64,000 nucleotides of DNA from Archivesica marissinica (GCA_014843695.1 CM026401.1:45737665-45801664); one strand, 5' to 3'. Numbered from the stretch's first letter, positions 15,071-26,100 are shown. Program-made: numbers and translations. Notes: generated from the sequence alone by a model not told the origin.

Positions 15071-15537
15071 GTAAGTTGGTTTGAACATATTTATTTTCTA
15101 ACATGTACATGGTTATTTACAACAATTGAAATAAGGAATTGGGCAGAAAGCTATACAGCTTATGGTTGTCTTCTCCTTCCTAAATAATTTCCACAAACAT
15201 TTTATGGCATGACTATTTACAAGTTCAATAATACTTTTTGGTATGCATTTTTTGGCTTTTCGATTAAGAAAACATCTAGGTAATACATGAATACACGAAA
15301 AGTACAGTAATTATATTTCATCTGTCACTTATTGGACTTTTTCATCAACTAATTGTTAACTGATATATTCAAACTTCTCAGAAAACTGTATCATGTATTT
15401 CACTTTTTGTCAAACTTCATCATGTATGGCTATAAATGTGCTTATGCTATTTAATGCTCTTAAACATTATGCTATGCTATGCTATGCCTAGGGAAGATGT
15501 AATGCTTACAAAGCTTAATTCATGATATCTAAATTAA
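15071..15537. other. Unique AT-rich sequence between two 29-bp repeat blocks
   Basis: No gene seen. It includes a short TATGC repeat (ATGCTATGCTATGCTATGCC) at about 15468-15488. Because the same 29-bp units lie on both sides, this looks like sequence trapped or inserted within one larger array. Confidence 0.4.
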
Positions 15538-15656
15538 TTGTGTGTAAGTTGCTGATAATTAAAAAGCTGTGTGGAAATTGCGGATAATTTAAAAGCTAAG
15601 TGTAAGTTGCTGATAATTAAAAAGCTGTGTGTAAGTTGCGGATAATTTAAAAGCTG
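15538..15656 (+). repeat. Second block of the 29-bp repeat
   Basis: Four diverged copies of the AAGTTGCTGATAATTAAAAA GCTGTGTG type, in the same orientation as the array ending at 15070. Confidence 0.85.
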
Positions 15657-15840
15657 TGAGCCTTGCAGTGATGTTTGGAGGATATGTCCCCAGACAGTTT
15701 GCTATCAAATGGTGCATTCAATACCATGCCTTCATCGATTTGTCTAATTAAATATTGGCTATAGCTACAGATCTAATAAAACATGTGTGCAGAATCGAAT
15801 CCTGACCGATCTTATAACATAGGATTATAGACACCGAATG

Positions 15841-16095
15841 GCTGTCCGATTAGCGCAGTGGTTAGCGCGTTCGCTTCTCACCAATGGAACCCGGGTTCGA
15901 TCCTCGGACCGAGAAGTACGAGTATGTGTGAGTTGGTACGGTGGTCGCCAGATCGGACAGGTGGGTTTTCCCCGACTACTCCGCCCCCCCCCCCACACAC
16001 GAATGGTCACATTTACGCTTTCATCCGAGCCAACGAGAGTGATTAATATAAGTTGTTAAAACTTGCTTCGCAATCGTTGTAAAATAAATAAAGTT
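15841..16095 (+). mobile_element. tRNA-derived SINE, family A, full length
   Basis: The best family A copy. The head is CTGTCCGATTAGCGCAGTGG with a B-box-like GGGTTCGATCC. The body contains GGTGGTCGCCAGATCGGACA and a C-rich stretch, followed by the 3' module CCAACGAGAGTGATTAATAT and CTTGCTTCGCAATCGTTGTA, and the tail AAATAAAGTTTAAACTAAAC. The roughly 70-codon frames inside it are not genes. Confidence 0.88.
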
Positions 16096-16464
16096 TAAAC
16101 TAAACAGAATGGTGAATTGTTTACATTTCTACCATTCCCTTGAGATTCATGACAAGGATATACATCATGACGTACGTACATAACTAGTGTAGTGCTAAGT
16201 TAATCCATTTGAGATAGTACTTGTAACTTCCGTAGCTTTAATCGTCTCGTAAAAATGTTACTCTTTACAGTCACACCTGTCTATAACGACTACGCCGGAT
16301 AACAATTGGTCGTTGCTGACATGTGGTCTCTGTCTAGAGTTATAAGTCATTGATAATGGCTTGATGGGAGATCAAATAGTTAGCTTTTGTATACGTTTAT
16401 TCATCGTCGTCTCCGTGTTAATATGGTTGGATGGGGTGGGGGTGAATGTGACTCATCCCATGCT

Positions 16465-17625
16465 CGGTATACAGCACCGATACAGGAGACCTCGGGTTAT
16501 ACAGCACCGATACAGGAGACATCGGTTTATAGTCCTGTGTCCGGTATACAGCACCGATACAGGAGACATCGGTTTATAGTCCTGTGTCCGGTATACAGCA
16601 CCGATACAGGAGACCTCGGTTTATAGTCCTGTGTCCGGTATACAGCACCGATACATGAGACCTCGGGTTTATATTCATGTGTCCTGTATACAGCACCGAT
16701 ACAGGAGACCTCGGGTTATATTCCTGTGTCCTGTATACAGCACCGATACAGGAGACCTCGGTTTATAGTCCTGTGCCCGGTATACAGCACCGATACAGGA
16801 GACCTCGGTTTATAGTCCTGTGCCCGGTATACAGCACCGATACAGGAGACCTCGGTTTATATTCCTGTGTCCGGTATACAGCACCGATACAGGAGACCCG
16901 GGTTATATTCCTGTGTCCGGTATACAGCACCGATACAGGAGACATATGTGTATAGTCCTGTGTCCGGTATACAGCACCGATACAGGAGAACCCGGGTTAT
17001 ATTCCTGTGTCCGGTATACAGCACCGATACATGAGACCTCGGGTTATATTCCTGTGTCCGGTATACAGCACCGATACAGGATACCCCGGGTTATATTCCT
17101 GTGTCCTGTATACAGCACCGATACAGGAGACCTCGTGTTATATTCCTGTGTCCGGTATACAGCACCGATACAGGAGACCCCGGGTTATATTCCTGTGTCC
17201 TGTATACAGCACCGATACAGGAGACCTCGGTTTATATTCCTGTGTCCGGTATACAGCACCGATACAGGAGACCTCGGGTTATACAGCACCGATACATGAG
17301 ACCTCGGGTTATATTCCTGTGTCCTGTATACAGCACCGATACAGGAGACCTCGGGTTATACAGCACCGATACAGGAGACCTCGGTTTATAGTCATGTGTC
17401 CGGTATACAGCACCGACACAGGAGACCTCGGTTTATATTCCTGTGTCCGGTATACAGCACCGATACAGGAGAAACCGGGTTATATTCCTGTGTCCGGTAT
17501 ACAGCACCGATACAGGAGACCCCAGGTTATATTCCTGTGTCCGGTATACAGCAACGATACAGGAGACATCAGGTTATATTCCTGTGTCCGGTATACATCA
17601 CCGATACAGGAGACCTCGGATTATA
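16465..17625 (+). repeat. 47-bp tandem array
   Basis: About 24 copies of a unit containing GGTATACAGCACCGATACAG, GAGACCTCGG and TTATATTCCTGTGTCC. Some copies are 30-bp half units lacking the TTATATTCCTGTGTCC part. As 47 is not divisible by 3, the many overlapping open frames here are artefacts of low stop-codon content. Confidence 0.95.
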
Positions 17626-17628
17626 GTC

Positions 17629-17733
17629 CCATCTGAAAGATTGCTATTATGAGGGTCACGTGGGCTCAAACATGCGATCCCTGGATTGACAGGTCGGCGT
17701 GTTAACCACTGGTCAACTGATCCGTCTATGATC
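17629..17733 (-). mobile_element. SINE family B, head only
   Basis: It carries the tRNA-like head on the minus strand (plus strand reads GCGATCCCTGGATTGACAGG ... CTGATCCGTCT) and the start of the body (CCATCTGAAAGA). The rest of the body is missing. Confidence 0.7.
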
Positions 17734-17796
17734 TTTCTATGGTTTTAGAGACATGGGATCCCTATTAGGTGGTGGGCTTTATCACAGGTTTGACAA

Positions 17797-17990
17797 TTTG
17801 GCGACCACTGTACCGGGAAGTATGTAATATGATGGTAGTCGCTAAATCGCCAGGTGTGTATTCTCCCGGTACTCCGGTTTCCTCACACAGGAACGACCAT
17901 GTAGACGTTTTCATCCGCGACAACGAGGGTGATTAATGTAAGTTGTTAACGCTTGTTTCACAATCATTGTAAACTAAATAGAGTATAGTT
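17797..17990 (+). mobile_element. SINE family A, 5'-truncated, with target-site duplication
   Basis: It lacks the tRNA head and starts in the GGCGACCACTGTACC region. It ends with the module GGGTGATTAATGTAAGTTGT, then TTTCACAATCATTGTAAACT and AAATAGAGTATAG. The motif CACAGGTTTGAC occurs immediately before it (about 17785) and again after it (about 17991), a probable 12-bp target duplication. Confidence 0.75.
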
Positions 17991-18095
17991 CACAGGTTTG
18001 ACTGTACACATGCACATTGGAATTTATATCCAGGGCCACAATTAAAAGAATGTTTGGTTCTCATTTCCTTGATTTTAGAAGTTGGGTATTAGAAT

Positions 18096-18708
18096 AGGAG
18101 CCCAGAGGGGTCAGCCTAGCTGGAAAGTTAACCAATTTTCATGTATATAGCAATAGTCCATGTGCATGCCCGTGTAAGGAAATGGACGTCTGGCATGCTC
18201 ATTCTGGTGGGTGTGGTCAGGAGGGCCATGAGAAAGGAACCCCAAAATTGAGCTAGATCAGCTCATGAGTTAACCTTATGAAACTTATTGTAAAATGCCC
18301 GGCATAGTCCCAGGTATCACAAATGGCCACTGCCAGACATTTTCGGTGGTGGGTTGTGCCCGCCAGACTTCTATAACCGGTACCCCAAAATTGTTCGGTA
18401 TAGTCCCATGTATCATGAATGACCACTGCCAGACATTTTCAGTGGTGGGTTGTGCCCGCCAGACACCCCTGAATGCCCCACCCCCAAAATTGAGCTAGAT
18501 CAGCTTGTGAGTTAACCTGATGAAATTTACTGGAACATATTTGATATAGCTCCAAGTATCACGAATGGCCACTGCCAGACATTTTCAGTGGTGGGTTGTG
18601 CCCGCCAGACACCCCCAATGGCCCCACCCCCAACACAGAGCTAGATCAGCTTGTGAGTTAACCTTCTGAAACTACTGGAAAATGTTTGGCATAGTCCCAA
18701 GTATCATG
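18096..18708 (+). repeat. Left terminal inverted repeat with about 3 subunits
   Basis: It begins AGGAGCCCAGAGGGG. Subunits repeat GCTAGATCAGCT..GAGTTAACC, CATAGTCCCA.GTATCA and CACTGCCAGACATTTTC..GTGGTGGGTTGTGCC. Each subunit contains short internal dyads (CTGGCAG/CTGCCAG), which could be transposase binding sites. It ends abruptly at TATCATGGGGGAGG. Confidence 0.8.
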
Positions 18709-19040
18709 GGGGAGGTGTTTTAATTGTATTTTGTAAATATATATGTATAGCCATCAATTCAGGATGTTTTGTGAATTCACCAAAAGGTGACACATAACAG
18801 AAATACACATTTAAATTCAGTTCCTTTATTGATTTTAAGTAAACCCTATAGATATAGGCATGTATGTATCATGTACACGGGTAAGTAATTATCTATGGTT
18901 GAGTGTGCCTGCTATATACCTCCTACCTCCCATTCCAAATACACAGCTAGATCTGAGTTAATGAGTTACCAAACTCGATGAAAGTGACTGAAATATGTTC
19001 AGCATAATACTGTATAGCCCTTAGATTCTCTAGAGATGTT
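18709..19040. other. Internal non-coding part of the transposon
   Basis: AT-rich sequence between the left inverted repeat and the 3' end of the minus-strand pseudogene. A fragment of the arm subunit (ACACAGCTAGATC.GAGTTA, then ACTGAAATATGTTCAGCATA) recurs at about 18938-19010. No gene seen. Confidence 0.4.
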
Positions 19041-19044
19041 ATCT

Positions 19045-21430
19045 CCTACAAGTAATCCCCGTCTTCCTTCTCTGAATCTAAGTCTTCACTCTATGCTTCG
19101 CCATCTGAATCGCTCACTCCATCAGTAGTTTCTACTTCCATCTCAGACTCTCTGTCACCTTCAACCTCCATGTCCTCTGCATTGTTACTGCCATTCATAA
19201 CAAACCATTTGGTATGGCTGGCCCTTCAAACCAGGTTGGCTTCCAGGAGGTTGTCCCTCACATACCATCCATAATCAGTTGGTGACAAACCGTCCCCAGG
19301 AGATACTGTCAAGGCATGTGTTCACAATGCTGTAACATACTGTGTTCGTCGAATCTTCATCTCAAGGGTCCGTTGAGAAGATTACAGCAAGGCACAGTCG
19401 ATACGTTTGATGTTTGCCAGTGGATTCTCCTGAAAGTCAATGATTGCATGATTAGAGCTGTTGTAACAGGGGCAGTTCCAGGATTTTTTTAAAGGGGGCG
19501 TGCAGTCATCAGTCATGCAGAGTAGGGTCCAGAACAGAGAAATGAGGGTACCAATAGTCTACAGTTTACACTTAATATATGGATGCCGGCTGTGTGCACA
19601 TTTTCTTCCACTATAACTTTGTTAATAATGGTCCGATTTGAAAAATTAACATTCTACAGAGGTAATTTTTAGTGATTTTCAATAGGGGGCATACGCCCCT
19701 TCCGTCCCTCTAAAACTGCACATGCTGTAAGGTATTCTAATTTTATAATGATGATCATATTAAAGGTTATTGTGCCTTAATTACCTGATCAACTTTGCCA
19801 GCCATTTGCATCAGTTTGTTTTATCGTGCTTCATTGACATCTTGAGTCTTGCTTTGTGCATACATGCGGCAGTCAAACTCTGATGCGACATCCAGATCAA
19901 CACTACCATGCACCTCGCCCATACTGATGAAACGGTTAACGTAGCAGCCAGTCTTGTCCTTCTCTATGATTGAGGGGTTTAGTTTTGCCTTTCCTGAAAA
20001 ATCAGGTACAAATTCAAAATGAGACCATTCAATCAGTGCTCAAAAGTACGAATCCGGTTATCCCGATTTTTTTCATTTCAGATTTGTTATCCGCACAAAA
20101 AATGCACCATATATCACATTTTAAATCATAACGCCAACACCGTAATAGAGACATTTTACTGAGACACAAATATCTTGTGCAACCTGTAAAAGGCCGATGT
20201 AAAGTTATATCCAGTGAGGGCATGGTATCCGGGAAGTGCTTTGGGAAGTCCAGGTTTGCGCTCTTCAAGGACGTCAGCAATGTTGGTCACATTGATGTAC
20301 CTCCTGCTGTTTCCCATCCCGCAGTACATGATGATGTTGGCCATAGCCCGGACTTCTCGGCGTTGCTGTCAAAGGACACCAATCAATATCACTAAGACAT
20401 CGGTGTCAGATGCCCTCACCATGACATTGCCTGCTGTGATATTTGCGATGTGGAAAGCAATCAGCGTATCTGCCTCTTCGTGGTCACCTTGGATGTGTGC
20501 TGGGCTGGTTACAGTAATATGATGGTGCTCATCACGGACATACTGAAAGCACTCACCACCATAAGAAGCAAGCAAGGTATTACCACCAAAGATATTCCAG
20601 TAATGATCTTTCCTCCACTCTTTCAAGAGAAACTTGGCAAGTTCATTCTTGAATACTCCATTGGTGAGAAGTTTTTCCCCACTCTGTCTGATTGTCTGAT
20701 CTGGCACGGTTATGACATATACTGAATTAATTGCACCCCGCAACTTTCTCTCACTGTCCTTGATGGAGTTCTCCACGTACTTGTCGAGACAAACATGTGC
20801 TTCATTAGTCCTCCCTGAACATACCACAGCATGGTCCGAGCAGTTGATGCGTATGATGCTCCCATGTTTGTTTGTGAGAGGACGGACTGAAGTAGAAGTC
20901 CTCCATCATAGACCTGTACATAACACCGTGATAACTCGGCTTCTGTGATTGTTTCTGTCTGGAGGGACTCAAACTTTTTCAACAATGCTGATTGTTTTTC
21001 ACTTTTCACATGCGCCCCATCACAGTGTGCGAGTGACAGTGGGTATGGCGTAATTGGGCAGGAGAGAACATTCCGAAGGTCAAATGCGGTCTTCTCTGCA
21101 ACGACTACGATCATACGGACACACGTGTCCCTCAGGCTCTCAGCATTTGTCTTCTGTGAGGAGGGTAGCTTTGCTTTTTTCTTCATGTTCTGAACAGCAA
21201 AGTTCTGTATACGCGTACGTTTGACAGGTTGAAGAAATCGATGGCTGCTGCTGTCCCATTCATCTTGAGATGTATCCCTTTCATCCTTTTCAGCATATTG
21301 AGTAGATATAATACAGTTGCCTTAGATGCTGCTTGACCGATTGCAACATTCACCAAGGAAGTTGGAGCATCATCTGTGAATGGATTGCAGAATTCGTCAA
21401 TTTTCCACTCAGTTCAGCTATCTGACTGCT
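19045..21430 (-). pseudogene. Decayed PIN/FEN-nuclease-like transposon gene with introns
   Basis: Reading the minus strand from about 21430 down, one finds in order: NPFTDDAPTSLVNVAIGQA; RIQNFAVQNMKKKAK; SLAHCDGAHVKSEKQSALLK; YVQVYDGGLLLQSVL; a frameshift near 20860; LLTNGVFKNELAKFLLKEW; HEEADTLIAFHIAN and SDTDVLVILIG (20369-20480); a frameshift near 20370; and ALPGYHALTGYNFTSAFY (20156-20245). Further exon-like blocks hold GCYVNRFISMGEVHG and KTQDVNEAR (19800-19990), NPLANIKRIDCALL (19380-19440), a GW-containing segment and an acidic C-terminus MEVEGDRESEMEVE (about 19060-19180). The ordering of an EEADT motif, a DTDVLV motif and a G-x-x-TS motif matches a family of large invertebrate proteins with PIN-like nuclease signatures. 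Here the usual acidic residue of the last motif is N, and several TAA/TAG/TGA stops interrupt it, so it is dead. A GT donor at about 19790 and a CTTTCAG acceptor at about 19440 suggest introns. Confidence 0.65.
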
Positions 21431-21944
21431 GACCCTTTACTTTCTATTTCTATTATTTAACAGGGTTTTCATTAGTATGATTAAAGAATGTGATCTACCC
21501 TGCTGAGAAATGACACCCTGCTGAAATGTTAAGTACCCTGCTGATATTTAGTATTTTAGATTTTGTTCCCAGCACCCTGTTCAGAAAGATTTCTAGTGAG
21601 ACTTATGTTATTATATTCTGTAACTGCCTTCTATATAAATGATAAACATCAACATGTTTTTACTGAGACTTATATTAACACTTAATTATTGTTGAAGCTA
21701 TGGCCTAATAAATAACATTTCTTCCTCCACTTATAAATAACATTAAATGTACTGTTTACATTAAATGTTATTTATTAGTGGAGGCCATCTTTAAATGGTA
21801 GAAATAAATATCAGAGCTGGTCAAAAGTAGAATATTTTTAATTCTCCCCCCCCCCCAATATATTTTGACACCAAAATGATGACTATGTGAATTAGGCTTT
21901 GAGATATAAGAAAAATAGGTTTTCATGGCGGCCATCTTTAAAGA
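21431..21944. other. Transposon interior, 5' side of the pseudogene
   Basis: AT-rich with no gene. The motif TACCCTGCTGA repeats three times (about 21500-21545), and TAAATAACATT(T/A) occurs three times, partly inverted, around 21705-21775. A C11 run lies at about 21847. The minus-strand frame at 21768-22004 is not convincing. Confidence 0.35.
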
Positions 21945-22683
21945 TGTTGGGGATGGGTGCATTTGGGGGTGGGTATCTGGCAGGCACACTCCACCACTGA
22001 ACATGTCTGGCAGTGGTCATTCAATATACATGGGACTATGCTGAACATTTACCAGTAAGTTTCATCAGGTTAACTCACACGCTGATCTGGCTCAGTTTTG
22101 GGGGTGGGGCATTCGGGGGTGTCTGGCGGGCACAACCCACCACTGAAAATGTCTGGCAGTGGTCATTTGTGATACGTGGGACTATGCTGAACATTTTCCA
22201 GTAGGTTTCATCAGGTTAACTCATGAGCTGATCTAGTTCAATTTTGGGGGTGGGGGCATTCGGGGGTGTCTGGCGGGCATAACCCAACACTGAAAATGTC
22301 TGGCAGTGGTCATTCATGATACTTGAGACTATGCCGAACATTTTCCAGTAGGTTTCATCAGGTTAACTCACGAGCTGATCTAGGTCAATTTTGGGGTACC
22401 GGTTATAGAAGTCTGGCGGGCACAACCCACCACCGAAAATGTCTGGCAGTGGCCATTTGTGATACCTGGGACTATGCCGGGCATTTTACAATAAGTTTCA
22501 TAAGGTTAACTCATGAGCTGATCTAGCTTAATTTTGGGGTTCCTTTCTCATGGCCCTCCTGACCACACCCACCAGAATGAGCATGCCAGACGTCCATGTC
22601 CTTATATGGGCATGCACATGGACTATTGCTATATACATGAAAATTGGTTAACTTTCCAGCTAGGTTAACCCCCCTGGGCTCCT
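21945..22683 (-). repeat. Right terminal inverted repeat with about 4-5 subunits
   Basis: The reverse complement of the left arm, but with one or two more of the roughly 140-bp subunits (CCACTGAAAATGTCTGGCAG, GGGACTATGCTGAACATTTT, GTTTCATCAGGTTAACTCA). The outer 250 bp matches the left arm most closely. The arms therefore differ in subunit copy number. Confidence 0.8.
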
Positions 22684-23508
22684 GGTCTATATGTAGGTAG
22701 GATATTTTTTAAATAATGCATTTTATTTCTTCTAGGCGAGTGTTTTATATGTATTCTACGTTAATGCTGCAAATCAGGCCATGATCTGACCAAAGGTGAT
22801 AACTGGTTTCTTAAGACATTTATTAAACAATGCACAATTGTGCTTTTTTTCAAATTCCGTATTTTAAATATAGCGTTTCTTAATACTGTTTAGCGGAAGA
22901 TTTGCAACATTCACATAGTGTTATCATTGTATAAATATGGCCACAGTCTCTTGTAGTTCTACAGAGAATGACTATGTACACTGCTATATGATTTAGCTAT
23001 GATGCTGTAAATTGCATGTACATTGATGAGACTTGAATAAATAAATAAATAAATGCACATACACAACTAAAGCACACACACATGATAGCGTCGGTATAGC
23101 AATAAGAATCAACCCAACAGTTTCTGCACACATACAAATCATCAGTGGGAAATAATGATGACTAAATTGCATATGAATAGATTTCAATATTGTACGTAAA
23201 AATAATAATTTTTTTTAGAAAAATTAAAATAATTGAGTCGGGTCGTTCTTAGAGGGTCGATCGTCATGCCGTTTTTCGCGGGTCGGTCGGGACATGGGAA
23301 ACATGACCTTTTTTATGATGGCCTATGTACTAGCTAATGTTGGTAGTACTAAGAGGTAATAGTGCTGTTGAACGTATCAGTTATAGTTGTGTATAAGTCA
23401 GCGAGGAATAAGAAAGGATTATTGTAGGGGGTAAGCTGTAAAAGTAACAATAACGTTATAACGCAGTTGACGTGCATTTGCGTCAGGTGCGAAAGGTCTG
23501 GAGAGGAA
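22684..23508. other. Intergenic, no gene seen
   Basis: AT-rich sequence with an (AATA)n-like run at 23036-23052 and a GC-richer patch GGGTCGATCGTCATGCCG at about 23255. No protein domain is recognised. Confidence 0.4.
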
Positions 23509-23736
23509 GTCTTGATATCGCAGTGGTAGCGCTTTCGCGTCAGGTGCGAAAGGTCCGAGGCCCGCTGGAGCCTTTACGATTGTGCCCTTAGGCAAGGCAT
23601 TTAAAGTCCACGTTGCCTCTTCTCTCTCTCTCCATCATGGCGATGGATTCCATCAGGAATGAGGTCTCGAGAGTGATTAATATAAGTTGTAAGATCTTGT
23701 GACGCAATCGAGCTGAAATAAATTTGTATAAACTAA
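23509..23736 (+). mobile_element. tRNA-derived SINE, family D
   Basis: The tRNA-like head GTCTTGATATCGCAGTGGTA is followed by a body with GCCCTTAGGCAAGGCATTTA, TCTCTCTC and GATGGATTCCATCAGGAATG. The 3' module GAGAGTGATTAATATAAGTT and tail AAATAAATTTGTATAAACTA are shared with family A. A fragment of the head (TTTGCGTCAGGTGCGAAAGG) is duplicated just upstream at 23477. Confidence 0.8.
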
Positions 23737-23875
23737 AAGTAACAATATACTCACTACTGTGTAGTAGGAACCTCTTTATGAATGGATTTTCCGATATTAT
23801 ATCGTACCATTGTAAGCATTATTTATTGAAGTTATGCTACATGGGAATGAATAATAGTATGTACATATACGAAAA

Positions 23876-24127
23876 GGTGTGTGTTTTACGTTTATTTATC
23901 GTCGCTACCGGTTACCCATATGAGCGACGCCTCCTGAAGAGATTAGTACTTTTAGATTTTTGGAGGATAGTGCAATGATACAGACAGAGACCCATTCCAG
24001 AGTCTCCTCTGGTTCGTTTACGTGCACGGTGTAAAGCACCGACACAAGACCTCGGTTTAACGTCCCATCTGAAAGACTGTTAATTTTATTAGGGTCAGAC
24101 GGGGGGTCGAACCTGCGATCCCTGGAT
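23876..24127 (-). mobile_element. SINE family B, head truncated
   Basis: The plus strand reads TGTGTTTTACGTTTATTTAT, GTCGCTACCGGTTACCCATA, CCCATCTGAAAGACTG and GGGGGTCGAACCTGCGATCC. This is the reverse complement of the copy at 12713, broken inside the tRNA-like head at CTGGATTACG. Confidence 0.85.
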
Positions 24128-24376
24128 TACGTATAAATGTGAATCTTTCATTACCCTATATGAAGTGAACAAGCGTGGCACAGCCCGTCTCATCTCATGG
24201 AATTTCCCATTTATTTGATCCAAATTCGACCATTATCATGCTAATTAGATTGATCAAATTAGTGAATTATGTCCTCTTTATCAGTATATTTCATCTCTGG
24301 GCCTGACAAGTCTGATTCTGATCAGTCGATACCCTCACCATATAAACGCATGCACATTGAATGCTTTCTCCCATTA

Positions 24377-24481
24377 CAGGACTGTATTTATCTGGCCAAC
24401 AGGGTGAGACGAAACACATGTAGTTCTCTGTGTAACAGCTTGGAGAGTGTAAACAGGAACTCGGAACAGGCGACAGTTTTG
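24377..24481 (+). other. Possible isolated exon (weak)
   Basis: An open segment encoding DCIYLANRVRRNTC..., preceded by CTCCCATTACAG and followed by GTATGTTG, so it has splice-like ends. I recognise no protein family. It could be a 5' exon of the downstream transporter or chance. Low confidence. Confidence 0.15.
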
Positions 24482-24651
24482 GTATGTTGAACTGATTGTC
24501 TTGTTGAATAATTTGCATAATATAGAGATGTTTATGTCGAATTTGAAATCTTTGTCTAAAAGCTGTGTCTGAACACTTATCCGAAATATATGTGTAGCGA
24601 ATAATTGAATGCAGTGTGGTTGTATTGAACCGTGATCATAGTAATTCTAAG

Positions 24652-24852
24652 ACAGTCTACATCCGTTATGTCAAAGTCAGTTATGTCGAATTATCCGGTT
24701 ATCTCGATGTCGGACCAATGTCCCTTTTCAGACACTATCATTTTACATATAAATGGATCTGTTTATATTGAATTTCGTTAAGTCAAACTTCGGTAATGTC
24801 GAATTAGTTTGTTCGGTCCGACGGAATTCGACATATAACGGATGTAGACTGT
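24652..24852. mobile_element. Short MITE with terminal inverted repeats
   Basis: The left end ACAGTCTACATCCGTTATGT and the right end ATATAACGGATGTAGACTGT are near-perfect inverted repeats about 200 bp apart. The interior repeats TATGTCGAATT motifs. Non-coding. Resembles Tc1/mariner-related MITEs by its termini, which is inference. Confidence 0.75.
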
Positions 24853-25273
24853 ACTACTACTACTAATAATAAGTGCCTTGCCGAAGGACAGAAGGGCAAA
24901 ATCATATCGGCTACAACTGTGCGCGAAGTCCTGGTCTCTCACACCTGAAGCAAAGGTGCTACCCACTGGTTATTCGTTGTTCGCTGCACATGGAAGCGGT
25001 ATCGCATAGTCTAATAATCGTCACCCATCAATATTTTTGTTTTACAAATTGAGAACTTGTACCGTCAAGACAAATTAAATATCCACACCATAGAGAATGT
25101 ACGAGGTAAGAGCAGCCCATCTGCATTGACTAGCCTTGAAAAGACCCAAATATGTGTCACCAATATGCCAGGGATGGCTAGAATGGCAACGAAAATCGAT
25201 GATGTACATGATCGATATTGATTGGAACCATATATCCTGTTATGTTCTGTTAATCATAACCACCTCCGATTTT

Positions 25274-25830
25274 AGTTTATGCAAATTTACTTTAGCTCGA
25301 TTGCGAAGTAAGTTCTTACAACTTATATTAATCAATCTCGAGACCTCATTCCTGATGGAATCCATCGCCACGAGGGAGAGAGAAGAGGCAACGTGGAATT
25401 TAAATGCCTTGCCTAGGGGCACAATCATAACGGCCCCAGCGGGGCTCGAACTCCGGGCCTTTTCTCACCTTTCCATCACCACGAAGAAGAGAGAAGAGGC
25501 AATGTGGAATTTAAATGCGATATGGACACAATCGTAACGGATACAACTGAGTGCGAACTCTGGGGCTTTACACCTCAAGCAAACGCACTAGTTTATACAA
25601 ATTCATGTTAGCTCGATTGCGAAACAAGTTCTTACAACTTATATTAATCACTATCGAGACCTGATGGAATCCATCGCCACGAGGGAGAGAGAATAGACAA
25701 CGTTGAATTTAAATGCCTTGCTAAGGGGACAATTATAATGGCTCGAGCGAGGCTCGAATCCAGGTCTTTCGCACCTGAAGCGAACGTGTTACCACTGTGC
25801 TCTCACGACATCCACTCCAGGCCTTTCGCA
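25274..25830 (-). mobile_element. Cluster of SINE family D copies
   Basis: Three minus-strand pieces: 25274-25468 (tail TATGCAAATTTACTTTAGCT through head), about 25480-25580 (body and head only) and about 25588-25830 (tail through head, then another head fragment CACCTGAAGCAAATG). They match the + copy at 23509. Frames across them, including a 133-codon one, are not genes. Confidence 0.75.
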
Positions 25831-25900
25831 CCTGAAGCAAATGTACTACAAGTGCGTTATAACGACGTCCTTGCCTATCTACCCGAACGTCTGGCACCCG

Positions 25901-26098
25901 TGGTACAATTGTAGAACGTCGGATTTGGAATCGAAGTGTACCGTGTTCGATACTCGGTCATGGCACGTATGTGGTGTCATTGAGCAAGGTACCTCACACA
26001 TATTGCTTAGTAGGCTACTGGTTAACCGCTTATGTTAGTTAAGCCTGTCCAGAACACTTGTCTAGGTATGTGCAAGAGGTTTGACATTAATGGAAACC
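25901..26098 (+). mobile_element. SINE family C
   Basis: The head TAGAACGTCGGATTTGGAAT and B-box-like GTTCGATACTCGG are followed by TCATTGAGCAAGGTACCTCA and GGTTAACCGC, ending with GTTTGACATTAATGGAA. It is the opposite-strand counterpart of the copy at 13477-13706. Confidence 0.75.
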
Positions 26099-26100
26099 GG

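Larger units (their letters stand above)
16268..18003. mobile_element. Mariner-like MITE, split by later repeats
   Basis: The left end CAGTCACACCTGTCTATAAC (16268) and the right end CACAGGTTTGACTG (to about 18003) are the termini of the MITE family seen intact at 32830, 59188 and 60573. The interior is now occupied by the 47-bp array, a SINE-B head and a SINE-A copy. The joining of the two ends into one element is my inference. Confidence 0.5.
18096..22683. mobile_element. 4.6-kb TIR DNA transposon (decayed)
   Basis: It is bounded by long inverted repeats that start AGGAGCCC at 18096 and end GGGCTCCT at 22683. The arms match closely for hundreds of bases (TGGAAAGTTAACCAATTTTC, then TATATAGCAATAGTCCATGT, then ATGAGAAAGGAACCCCAAAA). 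Each arm contains tandem subunits of about 140 bp with CCACTGCCAGACATTTTC and GGGTTGTGCCCGCCAGAC. Inside, on the minus strand, lies a broken gene with PIN/FEN-nuclease-like signatures. I could not find a clear target-site duplication. The superfamily is unproven; a relative of XPG-nuclease-carrying elements such as Academ is one possibility. Confidence 0.75.

Noticed and set aside
15841..15912. Functional tRNA gene
   Set aside because: A and B boxes are present, but the sequence is the head of a SINE repeated many times, with imperfect stems and a SINE body after it.
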